Positions 1 to 7,709 of a stretch of DNA of 26,988 nucleotides are shown piece by piece; positions within the stretch are counted from its first letter, which is position 1, and every line of letters begins with the position of its first letter. Under the pieces are notes generated by a model, which did no database searches, was not told the DNA's origin, and saw nothing but the letters and a program-made list of their open reading frames with translations. The stretch covers positions 1 to 26,988 of the forward strand of contig CAYHHA010000023.1 of NCBI GenBank assembly GCA_964356315.1, written 5' to 3'. This DNA comes from CAYGFH01 sp964356315 (GTDB lineage Bacteria > Patescibacteriota > Microgenomatia > UBA10105 > UBA927). Made by a program: the position numbers and the translations under genes.

Positions 1-218
1 TCATAAAAATCATATTTATATGAAATATTTTTGTAGGATTTATAGCCGTTTAAATACAGATTTTCTTTGTATGTTCTAAACATCCTTTTCAAATTTTCTG
101 GCAAATCCTTTAATTGATACCTATTCTGATGGCGAGATAGCACGCTAGGCGTTTCTACATCATATGTACTAAAGTGAAATGAATGAACGCCACGATCGGT
201 GCGATTAATTAAATCAAA
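1..218 (-). pseudogene. Glycosyltransferase, C-terminal part beyond the IS insertion (partial)
   Basis: Reading the minus strand from 218 gives an uninterrupted frame of about 72 codons that runs off the left edge. It contains FHFSTYD, LSRHQNRY and a Tyr/Asn-rich tail (LYLNGYKSY). From memory, this stretch resembles what follows the catalytic domain in the glycosyltransferases that carry an AYWNLHER-type motif, which is the motif ending the other fragment at 747-1451. Joining base 747 directly to base 218 puts both pieces in one frame with no stop (…DQKIS then FDLINR…). I therefore read this as the displaced C-terminal half of that gene. It has no start codon or promoter of its own and is probably not translated. 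The true gene end lies outside the window. Confidence 0.75.
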
Positions 219-226
219 TCTTTATA

Positions 227-246
227 CCCAGCCCTTTAGGGCAGGG
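227..246. repeat. Left-end subterminal hairpin of the IS200-like element
   Basis: Imperfect palindrome with a TTTA loop (235-238). An inner stem GCCC/GGGC and an outer stem CCC/GGG are separated by an A·A mismatch. TnpA of this family recognises such a structure on single-stranded DNA. Confidence 0.75.
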
Positions 247-292
247 TGGAAGAAGCCCGATCGTTTGCTCGCTTGAGATACAATAGGACATG

Positions 293-714
293 ATGGAAGT
301 GAAAGTTCAGGCGCACGTCGCCTATCAAACACGATATCATGTCGTCTGGATACGAAATACCGTCGGAAGGTGTTAGTCGAGGGGGTTAAAGAATACCTTG
401 AAAAAACAATACAAACGGTTATTATTGATCGGTATCCTGACGTGTATATCATCGAGCTCAATGTCCAGAAGGACCATGTGCATGCGCTCCTTGAGATACC
501 ACCAAAATACAGTGTCAGTAGTGTGGTGGGATATATCAAAGGAGTTACATCAAGAAACATGCGCATGCACTTTGAGTATTTACGACGGGCGACTGGATTA
601 TGGGCAGATGGATTCTATGTTTCTACCGTAGGCCATGATGAAAAGAAGATTCGAGACTACATCAAATTTCAAGATCAGCAAACGAGCGGTCAAGCTGTGC
701 TTGCATCCGCTTAG
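293..714 (+). pseudogene. tnpA: IS200-like transposase TnpA, frameshifted
   Basis: HUH-type Y1 transposase, normally about 140 residues, which cuts and joins single-stranded IS ends. From ATG 293 the first frame reads 21 codons through YHVVWIR, the usual N-terminal strand of the family. It then needs a shift at 353-358: the bases read CGAAATAC where CGAAAATAC would continue into the expected KYRRKVL. The second frame carries the metal-binding HVH motif (in KDHVHALLE), the GLWADGFYVSTVG block and the catalytic Tyr in DYIKFQ, and ends at TAG 712-714. The lesion is a single missing A in a short A run, so it could be a true inactivating deletion, a recoding site, or an assembly error. A GTG at 370 gives a shorter intact frame that lacks the N-terminal strand and is unlikely to work. 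Confidence 0.85.
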
Positions 715-718
715 AAAC

Positions 719-736
719 CACGGGCTTTAGCCCGTG
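719..736. repeat. Right-end subterminal hairpin of the IS200-like element
   Basis: Perfect 7-bp stem CACGGGC/GCCCGTG around a TTTA loop. It lies 4 bases after the tnpA stop codon and about 10 bases inside the inferred right boundary at 746/747. Confidence 0.8.
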
Positions 737-746
737 AGAGGTTCAT

Positions 747-1451
747 TGATATTTTTTGATCACTAAATAACTCTAATCTTTCGTGCAGATTCCAATATGC
801 GACATTGTATCGATGATCAGATATGACTCCAATTTCTCGAAATAACTGGGGTACGCAATCCAGCCATTTTTGATCTGCATAAAGCCCTAAATCTATCCGA
901 TGGTACGCTCCATCATAAACCTGTTTCTGCCACCAAAGAATAAATTTCATCGACTCTGTTGAATTTTTAATTCCAAGTAATCCTGCGTTAAACTGCCCCG
1001 TAGTTAGTATGTCGTATTCACTTGGTTTTTTGCTATCATTTGGATATGGTGAATTTGACTGCGGAAATAAAATAATATTAAATTTATCTAGATACTTTAT
1101 CAAGCTCAAGCTAGATGAATAAAAAATGATATCAGCATCAGCATAGAAAATTTTCCCATACTGATCATATTCCAACAAATATGCAAACGCATATGGCCTA
1201 ATAGCTTCGCAAGCTTCGACTTTAGAATATTTAAATAAAAAAGACTGGATATCAGGGATCTTCAGACCATCAATGGTCATATATGTAACCTTATCTATTT
1301 TCGGTAGGACTGAAATATCTGAAGCGCCACAAACAAATATATATATATCAATATTTGGATGAAAAGCGGAAAAAGATCGCGTCATGGAGATAGCGAAAGG
1401 GACATAGGAGGGCGTTATCACAGTAAAAAGCGCAATATTGGATTTATTCAT
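747..1451 (-). pseudogene. GT-A glycosyltransferase (GT8-like), N-terminal part cut by the IS
   Basis: Transfers a sugar from a nucleotide-sugar donor, probably in the cytoplasm, to a growing glycan. The sequence shows a GT-A fold: an N-terminal strand (NIALFTVITPSY), the DxD-type metal site in YADADIIFY, a GQFNAGLLGI block, DQKWLDCVP, and RYNVAYWNLHER near the end. I start at ATG 1451 (MNKSNIAL). A TTG at 1487 would add 12 residues that are not family-like. As it stands the reading frame enters the IS and ends at 711 with about ten foreign residues (…NLSRAKARGF). The rest of the gene resumes at 218. It is the last cistron visible in the minus-strand glycan operon, so the insertion probably removes only this enzyme and anything downstream of it. 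Confidence 0.8.
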
Positions 1452-1534
1452 GATGATAATTGAAACCTGCTTGGCAAAGTCAAACAATTTATTATAAATT
1501 TTTATTAGTATTCAACCAGATTATAAAGAAATAC

Positions 1535-2704
1535 TCAGAGATCTAGTATGGATATGATATCATCTGCCTTTTTTTCTATGGTCTGCTTCATCGAGATTTT
1601 CAGCATATCCTTTTTTTGGTCAGGTGATAATTTTAGACGCGATTGACTAGTCAGAAGTTCTCTGAATTGAGATTTATCTTCATAAAATTTTATATATGGT
1701 GAAGGATAATGACATAAGGTTTTCATTTTCGTGCTTACTACAGGGATTCCTGCGGCAAAATAGAAATATATTTTTACGGGATGAACATACTGGAAAAAAA
1801 ACGTGTTAAGGCTATACGGAATAATTCCAACTGAAAACGGTTCAATATTGTGGATTACATCCATATGTGACGTGGTTTTTGTCATTGAAAAATTTCGTAA
1901 TGAAATGACTTCTTTCCACATTTTATATGCTTTATTATTTAATAATGTTTCTTCTTTGGATTGATGTGATTGATCATAATCGAATAGCTCATCTGATAAA
2001 AAATGAAAAGAATAATCCGGTAAATACTTCATACTATTGAGAATCAAGTCATAGTTTAACCGATGGTCTATTGATCCTAAATACATGACAGATTTTTTTA
2101 TGCGCATAACACTAAAGCATTTGTTATGAACATCTTGTAAAGATTGCTTTCTAAAATACCCGGCGGAGATGAGCTTAGGATCGCATTTATCGGGTAAATA
2201 TTTTTGCATTGGCCCGCTATTGACGAGTGTTATAGTTGCGTTTTTTGCAGAGGATATGGCTACATTTCTAGTCCATGATTCAGTGCAGTCTCCAATAATA
2301 ATTTTTGGCTTAATACTCTTGATAAATTTATCAATCGGAATTGAAAAGTCGTTATATAAAACAATAGCGGAATGAGATGATAGATATATGTATAATTTTA
2401 ATAAGCTAAAATTTAGCTTCTCATTGATGGCTTTTAGAAAAGTAATTCTACTTAGAGGGATATATTGAATAAACTTCCAGTGCAAGTGATTTGCGGATTG
2501 CAATAGATTTATAAAAAATCCATTCAGTAAAAAATTCCACACTGTAAAAATGTTATAATATTTAACTGGGAATTCGTATAATTCATGTTTAGAAAAGTGT
2601 ATAAGTTTAATATTTGGAATCAAATGAGTATACTCTTGTATCAAACTTACATGATCCTTCTGTGGGCTCGAATATATATAAATGAGTAAAGTCGGTTTTT
2701 TCAC
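1535..2704 (-). CDS. Glycosyltransferase, GT-B fold (GT1/GT4-like)
   Basis: 389-residue protein with features of a retaining GT-B enzyme that adds a sugar to a surface glycan. An N-terminal Rossmann-like half (strands such as LLIYIYSS and IIIGDCTES) is followed by a second half opening with SVMYLGSIDHRLNYDLI, a form of the nucleotide-binding start of GT1/GT4 C-terminal domains. Near the end, GIIPY and then HPVKIYFYFAAGIPVVST match the donor-binding region where a Pro-Val-Lys segment contacts the nucleotide sugar. The general look is that of TuaH-like and other poorly characterised capsule transferases. The start codon lies 8 bases after the upstream epimerase gene, so the two are co-transcribed. 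Donor and acceptor cannot be told from the sequence. Confidence 0.75.
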   Translation of the reverse strand: MKKPTLLIYIYSSPQKDHVSLIQEYTHLIPNIKLIHFSKHELYEFPVKYYNIFTVWNFLLNGFFINLLQSANHLHWKFIQYIPLSRITFLKAINEKLNFSLLKLYIYLSSHSAIVLYNDFSIPIDKFIKSIKPKIIIGDCTESWTRNVAISSAKNATITLVNSGPMQKYLPDKCDPKLISAGYFRKQSLQDVHNKCFSVMRIKKSVMYLGSIDHRLNYDLILNSMKYLPDYSFHFLSDELFDYDQSHQSKEETLLNNKAYKMWKEVISLRNFSMTKTTSHMDVIHNIEPFSVGIIPYSLNTFFFQYVHPVKIYFYFAAGIPVVSTKMKTLCHYPSPYIKFYEDKSQFRELLTSQSRLKLSPDQKKDMLKISMKQTIEKKADDIISILDL

Positions 2705-2712
2705 ATTAATAA

Positions 2713-3807
2713 TTATTTTTGTTTATTTAGTTGCTTGATTGAGGAATCTAGGAAATACCCGTTATTCAGAATTTCTTGAATTGTGTCATGGATAGAGTAT
2801 GTTAGTTTCCAGTTTGTATGCCTACTTTGAAATTTTTTATTATTAGTAATATACCAAATATGATCTCCCCTCTTTGGTTCAGGATTAAGCTTAATTTTTG
2901 ATTTTGTTTTGCTTAATTGTTCTATAATTTTTATTGCCTCAATTATGGAGATATTTGCGCTTCTCGAACCTCCGAGATTGTATGCCTCTCCCTTTCCTGG
3001 TTCTAAAAAAAATTGATACAGTCCATTTACAAAATCATACGAGTGAATATTATCTCGAACCTGCTTTCCTTTGTATCCGAAAATCTCGTATTCTTTCTCT
3101 TTTTTTATGCACATTACCAGGTAAGATAAAAAGCCATGCATTGATGTGGCAGAGTGAGCAGATCCTGTCATGCAATTTCCCCGAAATACGCCTGTGTAAA
3201 GGTTGTAGTATTTACCATATTCTTGCACCATGATATCTGCTGCGACTTTTGATGCGCCATAGATACTATGCATACTATTATCTATGCTCATGCTTTCATC
3301 TATTCCTTCATAAAACCTATGATCTGAATTTAAGTCATATCTGTCTTCATATTCTATAAATGGCAAGCTATTTGGGCGATCCCCATATACTTTGCTTGAA
3401 GATGTGAATATAAATACTGCTTTAGGACAATATTTTCTAAAACTTTCAAGTAATAAAATGGTCGCGTAAGCATTTATGGAGAAGTCTGTTACTGGGTTTT
3501 TCCCAGCCCAGTCATGAGATGGTTGTGCCGCTGTGTGAATGATAAGATCAAATGGATATTTCCTAAATATTCGATCAATTTCTTTTTCATCTCTAATGTC
3601 AGCAGAAATATGAAAATATTTATCTGGATACATTTGGATAAGTTTATTTCTTAGCCAATTTGTACTTCCCTCTTTCCCAAAAAAAGCCCCACGCATATCG
3701 TTATCGATCCCAATGACAGTAAACCCCTTTTTGATAAAGAAATGCACAGACTCAGAGCCGATTAGTCCGCAGGAGCCTGTTATCAGCGCTATATGTTGTT
3801 TATTCAT
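2713..3807 (-). CDS. NAD-dependent epimerase/dehydratase, CDP-paratose 2-epimerase-like
   Basis: 364-residue extended SDR that binds NAD and changes a nucleotide-linked sugar in the cytoplasm. Visible motifs are the Rossmann glycine motif TGSCGLIG (10-17), TAAQPSHDWA (92-101) and the catalytic Tyr183/Lys187 in YGASK. It also has NDMRGAFFG and a GNCMTGSAHSATSMHGFLSYLV-type segment. The TAAQPSHDWA block, the DMRxxFFG block and the HGFLSYL segment are what I associate with CDP-paratose 2-epimerase (Tyv/RfbE) relatives. No CDP-glucose 4,6-dehydratase or paratose synthase gene is in the window, so the real substrate may differ. It overlaps the end of wzt by ATGA, indicating translational coupling. 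Confidence 0.8.
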   Translation of the reverse strand: MNKQHIALITGSCGLIGSESVHFFIKKGFTVIGIDNDMRGAFFGKEGSTNWLRNKLIQMYPDKYFHISADIRDEKEIDRIFRKYPFDLIIHTAAQPSHDWAGKNPVTDFSINAYATILLLESFRKYCPKAVFIFTSSSKVYGDRPNSLPFIEYEDRYDLNSDHRFYEGIDESMSIDNSMHSIYGASKVAADIMVQEYGKYYNLYTGVFRGNCMTGSAHSATSMHGFLSYLVMCIKKEKEYEIFGYKGKQVRDNIHSYDFVNGLYQFFLEPGKGEAYNLGGSRSANISIIEAIKIIEQLSKTKSKIKLNPEPKRGDHIWYITNNKKFQSRHTNWKLTYSIHDTIQEILNNGYFLDSSIKQLNKQK

Positions 3808-4514
3808 ATTTTTTTAATCACCTTACTCTTATTGATAATTTCCTTCCCATAGTCAAGTTGAATAATGCGATTTGTATTCCTTTTTATATAATCAACCCAA
3901 TTACTAGCAAATAAAATTGTTTTTAACTGTGACTGAAATTTACTAATAACTACTGCGGATTTTTTGCGAAACGATTCATCCCCCACTGAAAAAAATTCAT
4001 CCATTATCAATATGTCAGGATTTGTATGAATTGCAACAGAAAAACCTAAACGGAGCACCATTCCACTGGAATACGTGTATAAAGGAATATCTATGAATTG
4101 TTTGATATCGGCAAATTCGATGATCGAGTTGATCTGTTTATCTATTTCTTTTTTAGTCATTCCAAGAAGCATCCCGTTAAGGTATATGTTTTGAATTCCA
4201 GAGAGGTCTGAGTGAAAACCGGCCTCGAGATCAATCAGCGATACAATTTTACCTCTTGTTTGAACTGTTCCAGCGCTTGGCGTTGTGATGCCAGAGATAA
4301 TTTTAAGGAGTGTTGTTTTCCCAGATCCATTTGGTCCTACAATCCCCACTTTCTCTCCTTTTTTTATTGTGAGATTTATATTTTTAAGCGCCCAGAACGT
4401 TTCATTGGGACCTTTGACAAATTTTTCCACAAGCGTTGGCTTTTCGTGATGGATTTCATATTTTTTGCTCACGTTTGTGAGCTGGATAGCAATGGATTCG
4501 GTTGTGGTTTTCAT
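3804..4514 (-). CDS. wzt: Polysaccharide ABC exporter, ATP-binding subunit (Wzt-like)
   Basis: 236-residue ABC ATPase that powers export of a lipid-linked polysaccharide by its Wzm partner. Walker A GPNGSGKTT is at 60-68, the signature region TYSSGM at 148-152, and Walker B ILIMDE at 168-173. The N-terminal KFVKGPNETFWALKNINL stretch is typical of Wzt/TagH/KpsT proteins. There is no long C-terminal carbohydrate-binding domain, so this is the short type that does not need a terminal glycan cap. Its start is 4 bases downstream of the DUF4143 ATPase stop. The ancestral position directly behind wzm is occupied by a remnant start (5753-5866). The next gene overlaps its stop by ATGA. Confidence 0.9.
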   Translation of the reverse strand: MKTTTESIAIQLTNVSKKYEIHHEKPTLVEKFVKGPNETFWALKNINLTIKKGEKVGIVGPNGSGKTTLLKIISGITTPSAGTVQTRGKIVSLIDLEAGFHSDLSGIQNIYLNGMLLGMTKKEIDKQINSIIEFADIKQFIDIPLYTYSSGMVLRLGFSVAIHTNPDILIMDEFFSVGDESFRKKSAVVISKFQSQLKTILFASNWVDYIKRNTNRIIQLDYGKEIINKSKVIKKI

Positions 4515-4518
4515 GGCG

Positions 4519-5700
4519 TTAGACTAAAGGAAGTTCTGCTAATTGAGTGGGCAAGGTAGCTGGGTTGATTATTTGTGGTTTTATGCCATATGCGTCTTGA
4601 AATGCTTTTGAATACGAGTGTTTTGTACTCGACCATTTAATTTCATATGCAGTGATAACTTCATTGTCAGAGACGATAATATCAACTTCGCTTCCTTGTC
4701 TTGATCTCCAAAACCATAGGTTTCGTTTTTGTCCTGTTAATAAATTCCATTTTGCAAATTCTGCTACCACAAAATTTTCCCATAATTGACCAATATCCCC
4801 GCGTGTAGGAGATATCAAAAAATCTTTTAATATGGCATTTCGAACACCAGTATCCCAAAAAAAGACTTTATGATTTTTTGTGATTTCTTTTCGTTGATTT
4901 TTCCCGAACGGTGGCAGACGAAAAATGATATATGTGCGTTCTAATAGATCTATATATCTCTCAACTGTTTGTCTCGCGATTGACAAGCTATTGGCCAATT
5001 CATTGACAGATACTTCGCTACCTGTTTGATGAGCTAGAAGGAGAAGTAGCTTATGAATAATTTCCGGATTTTTTACGAGTCCTAGCTGAAGAGTGTCTTT
5101 CAGAAGGTAATCATTTGCAACATTTATGAGGTAATCTTTGGGAGCTGATGTGACGACAGTATGAGGGTAGCTTCCCCACACCATTCGTTCGAGTAAATAC
5201 GATTGTAGCGTTTGAGAAAACGATGTATAAAAATGTGTAGAAGGAATTGTGGAGGGATACCAAGATTGTACTTGAAGAGTTTCTGAAAAAAGAAGTGGAG
5301 GTAAAAAGAATTTTTCGTTTCTTCCTGTCAAAGATTCTGCGGTTTGGTCTAAGAGTTCAAGGCTCGATGATCCCAAGAGGATGACTTTTAATGGGAGATG
5401 CTTGTCATACCATCCTTTGACAATTTTCCCGGTTAAAGGCGCGTTTTGTGCTTCATCAATAGCCAAAATTGTTGGCGAGCCAAGACTTTGCCAAGCGCTT
5501 GATGGGTCTAAATTCCCTAACTCTATTAATCGATTTTTATCTACGAGCACATCCAGATTCAACAAAACATGATGAGAGCCGGAAATAACATGGTTTACAA
5601 GGGACGTCTTTCCTACTTGGCGAGCGCCCAAAAGAATAGTGACTTCTTTGTGTGTGAGTGATTCTTTAAATTTTTCAGTGATCCGTCTATGTATATACAT
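4519..5700 (-). CDS. AAA+ ATPase with DUF4143 domain, inserted between wzm and wzt
   Basis: 393-residue protein of the widespread AAA_14/DUF4143 type. Walker A GARQVGKTS is at 25-33 and Walker B appears in ILAIDEAQ. GSSSLELL and LTGRNEKF (sensor-like) follow, then a winged-helix segment (SVNELANSLSIARQTVERYIDLL). A C-terminal PD-(D/E)xK-like half has GQLWENFVVAEF, SEVDIIV and YEIKW, with the putative nuclease residues intact. The biological role of the family is not settled. It has nothing obvious to do with glycan export, has its own promoter (5723-5751), and ends 4 bases before wzt, so wzt transcription may now depend on it. It is a paralogue of the gene at 21345-22490. Confidence 0.9.
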   Translation of the reverse strand: MYIHRRITEKFKESLTHKEVTILLGARQVGKTSLVNHVISGSHHVLLNLDVLVDKNRLIELGNLDPSSAWQSLGSPTILAIDEAQNAPLTGKIVKGWYDKHLPLKVILLGSSSLELLDQTAESLTGRNEKFFLPPLLFSETLQVQSWYPSTIPSTHFYTSFSQTLQSYLLERMVWGSYPHTVVTSAPKDYLINVANDYLLKDTLQLGLVKNPEIIHKLLLLLAHQTGSEVSVNELANSLSIARQTVERYIDLLERTYIIFRLPPFGKNQRKEITKNHKVFFWDTGVRNAILKDFLISPTRGDIGQLWENFVVAEFAKWNLLTGQKRNLWFWRSRQGSEVDIIVSDNEVITAYEIKWSSTKHSYSKAFQDAYGIKPQIINPATLPTQLAELPLV

Positions 5701-5722
5701 ACATTACATATTGATACTTCCA

Positions 5723-5751
5723 ATTGTAAACTATACATTACAAAAAGTCAA
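5723..5751 (-). promoter_or_regulatory. Sigma-70-type promoter of the inserted DUF4143 ATPase
   Basis: On the minus strand, TTGACT (5746-5751) and TACAAT (5723-5728) are separated by exactly 17 bases, 22 bases upstream of the ATPase ATG. The weak Shine-Dalgarno GGAAG follows the -10 box. It lies between the wzt remnant and the ATPase, so it came with, or was created by, the insertion. Confidence 0.65.
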
Positions 5752-5752
5752 G

Positions 5753-5866
5753 TTATTGCTCGCCTTTGACGAATTTTTCCACCAAAGTAGGTTTTTCATG
5801 ATGAATTTCATACTTCTTAGAAACTCCTATGAGTTGAATAGCGATGGTATTAGTTGCAGTTTTCAT
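5753..5866 (-). pseudogene. Remnant 5' end of a second, diverged wzt
   Basis: A 37-codon frame starting at CAT 5864-5866 and ending at TAA 5753-5755. Its first 35 residues match 30 of the first 35 residues of wzt (3804-4514), including the identical run VSKKYEIHHEKPTLVEKF. The match stops at KG, where wzt continues PNETFWALK and the remnant reads EQ and stops. Many codons differ only at third positions, so this is an old allele or paralogue, not a fresh duplication. It overlaps the wzm stop by ATGA, which is the coupling expected of the original wzt. I infer that the resident wzt was replaced, from about codon 35 on, by DNA carrying the ATPase and another wzt. Confidence 0.85.
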
Positions 5867-6648
5867 ACCCAATCATCAAATATTTTACTTTCATTACGAA
5901 AAACTAGTACGCCAAATGCTGTAATCATGAGCATGACTGCGATATTGCATGCGAGCATAGCTGGACCAGGTAGTGCCGATCCAAGAAATGCATGTTGATA
6001 GAGTTGTAAAATACTTGTTAATGGATTAAACCTCCAGAGCCAAAGCAAATCTCGTGGTATTTGCGTGAGCGAGTACACGACGGGTGTGGCATAAAACCAA
6101 ATGAGAAGCAGGGCTTGGACAAAAAAATTTACATCTCTATACCGAACATTTAAAGCGCATGTCAACAGGCTGATGCCGATGGTAAACAGAAAGAGGAAGC
6201 CTGTAGCGCCAATAAGATATGGTAACGTTGATATGCTCAGCGTTTGAAGGAATAGAATTGGGATAATGAGTAAGATGAGTGCAATGCTAAAATTAACAGC
6301 GTTGGAGAGAATGATTGATAATGGAATGACCGCGCGTGGGAACATGGCCTTTTTAATAAGAGATCGTTCAAATACTATTGACGGTGTTGTTTTTGCAAGA
6401 GAGAGGGAAAAAAAATTCCACACCAACAATCCAATAAATAAATGATAATAATAATGCTCTACCGGTTCTTTCATAAAAAACGAGAAGACAAAACCGATAA
6501 TGAGCATTTGCAGCAGTGGATTAACAATCAGCCAAAGAAATCCAAATATTGTAAACTTGTATCGTGCACGTAGTTCTTTCTCAGTCATGCTCCAGAGAAG
6601 TTCCCAAAAATGTACAATATCAGCATTCATATTGGTATTATAATCCAT
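5863..6648 (-). CDS. wzm: Polysaccharide ABC exporter, permease subunit (Wzm-like)
   Basis: 261-residue ABC-2 type integral membrane protein that forms the export channel with Wzt. It opens with the amphipathic segment HFWELLWSMTEKELRARYK typical of Wzm/TagG/KpsM. About six hydrophobic helices follow (for example FLWLIVNPLLQMLIIGFVF, then NFSIALILLIIPILFL), and the family-typical NVRYRDVNFFVQ and FYATPVVYS lie before the last helices. The first possible ATG is 6648. The second, at 6630, removes only six residues and lies 6 bases after a perfect TATAAT, so a leaderless start there is equally likely. Its stop overlaps the wzt remnant by ATGA. Confidence 0.9.
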   Translation of the reverse strand: MDYNTNMNADIVHFWELLWSMTEKELRARYKFTIFGFLWLIVNPLLQMLIIGFVFSFFMKEPVEHYYYHLFIGLLVWNFFSLSLAKTTPSIVFERSLIKKAMFPRAVIPLSIILSNAVNFSIALILLIIPILFLQTLSISTLPYLIGATGFLFLFTIGISLLTCALNVRYRDVNFFVQALLLIWFYATPVVYSLTQIPRDLLWLWRFNPLTSILQLYQHAFLGSALPGPAMLACNIAVMLMITAFGVLVFRNESKIFDDWV

Positions 6649-6672
6649 TCAAGCATAGCTTTGTATTTTGAA
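6634..6672 (-). repeat. 39-bp box shared with the kinase upstream region (copy 1)
   Basis: Minus-strand sequence over the wzm start that matches 34 of 39 bases of the stretch at 19498-19536. The last 16 bases, including ATGGATTATAATACC, are identical. It contains TATAAT (plus-strand 6637-6642) placed 6 bases before the second wzm ATG. It may be a shared promoter or a copied gene start; no good -35 box is visible. Confidence 0.7.
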
Positions 6673-6753
6673 TATTGGATGGGCATGGTGGTATAGTGAG
6701 TAATTTCTATAAATGAAAAATCTTTCTAAAGAGACTAATTTTTATATACCCTT

Positions 6754-7707
6754 CTATCTGTCAAACGCGTTGACTATGTTTTCTACGTTTGCATAGAAAA
6801 AACCTAACGTTAATCCTTTGAATTTATTGGCTGCTATCCTGACAATGTGCAGTGTGTCAATTAGCAATTGGGTTCTCCACTGAAGAAATATAAAACGTTT
6901 CAAGCATGTTTTTACATCTGAAACGCTTTCTCGAATGTTTTGAGTGATAACTGGGGATGCGAACTTATGCCCTTTAAAATAAAAAAATCCATAGCACGCA
7001 GTTTCTCCGAGTATGTAGGAAAGATTTTGCACTTTCATGGCATCCGCAGAGAGCCATTTGTTGTGATGTACGATCATATCAGGACTATAAAGAACTGAAT
7101 GCCCATTTGTAAGGAGGCGAAGAGCCATCTCTGCATCCTCAGCATTTGATCCAATTGAACCGGGGCCTAGCCATGTTTTAAATCCACCAATGTTAGTAAA
7201 GGCAGGCTTCCTGATGGCCATATTATTTCCGAACCCGATATATTTGTCGTGAGCGCAGGGGGTTTTTGTTATTTGAGTCCTTCCGTGCTTCGTAAATACG
7301 CATGGACACACTTCATTAGGGTGCTTCGATTTTTGATACGGAAGCGTTTTTCCAAAAACTGCTACTACATCCTTATGTATGGTCAATTGACGTGCTATGT
7401 CTCTCATCCAATGTCTACCTACAATACAATCATCATCGGTAAACACTATGATATCTCCTCGCGCAAGAGAGATGCCGTGATTCAACGCTCGTGATTTTCC
7501 CACCGTTTCAATACGGATATACTGGAGTCTTTTGTCTTTAATTGATTCAGCCAATTCTCGCGTTTCTGTCCCCTTGCTTTGATCTATCACAAGGAGCTCA
7601 AAATTCGGATTAGACTTACAAAGTATTGAGTGAATGCATGGAACGATTTTGTCTGGTCTGTCTTTTGTGGCAACTATCACTGATAGTAAAATTCGATGCT
7701 TGGCCAT
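6754..7707 (-). CDS. Family 2 glycosyltransferase
   Basis: 317-residue GT-A inverting transferase. It opens with the canonical SVIVATKDRPDKI, has the strand LLVIDQSKGTETR, the donor segment GKSRALNHGISLARGD, and the metal-binding DDD at 91-93 in FTDDDCIV. A later GSNAEDAEMALRLL supplies the acidic ED pair that usually holds the catalytic base, and WLGPGSIG precedes it. The C-terminal 80 residues are less conserved and partly hydrophobic, but no clear membrane anchor is seen. Its ATG lies 2 bases after the GT4 gene upstream, so the two are one transcript. The specific sugar is unknown. Confidence 0.9.
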   Translation of the reverse strand: MAKHRILLSVIVATKDRPDKIVPCIHSILCKSNPNFELLVIDQSKGTETRELAESIKDKRLQYIRIETVGKSRALNHGISLARGDIIVFTDDDCIVGRHWMRDIARQLTIHKDVVAVFGKTLPYQKSKHPNEVCPCVFTKHGRTQITKTPCAHDKYIGFGNNMAIRKPAFTNIGGFKTWLGPGSIGSNAEDAEMALRLLTNGHSVLYSPDMIVHHNKWLSADAMKVQNLSYILGETACYGFFYFKGHKFASPVITQNIRESVSDVKTCLKRFIFLQWRTQLLIDTLHIVRIAANKFKGLTLGFFYANVENIVNAFDR

Positions 7708-7709
7708 AG

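Larger units (their letters stand above)
219..746 (+). mobile_element. IS200/IS605-family insertion element, tnpA only
   Basis: About 528 bp bounded by two subterminal hairpins with the same TTTA loop. The left one (227-246) pairs CCC-A-GCCC with GGGC-A-GGG; the right one (719-736) pairs CACGGGC perfectly with GCCCGTG. Between them is one Y1 transposase frame and no tnpB. There is no target duplication, as expected for the single-strand peel-and-paste mechanism of this family. The boundaries come from asking which excision restores the interrupted glycosyltransferase frame: 219-746 and 220-747 are equivalent because of one shared T. The transposase is frameshifted, but both ends look intact, so the element could still be moved by a relative acting in trans. 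Confidence 0.85.
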
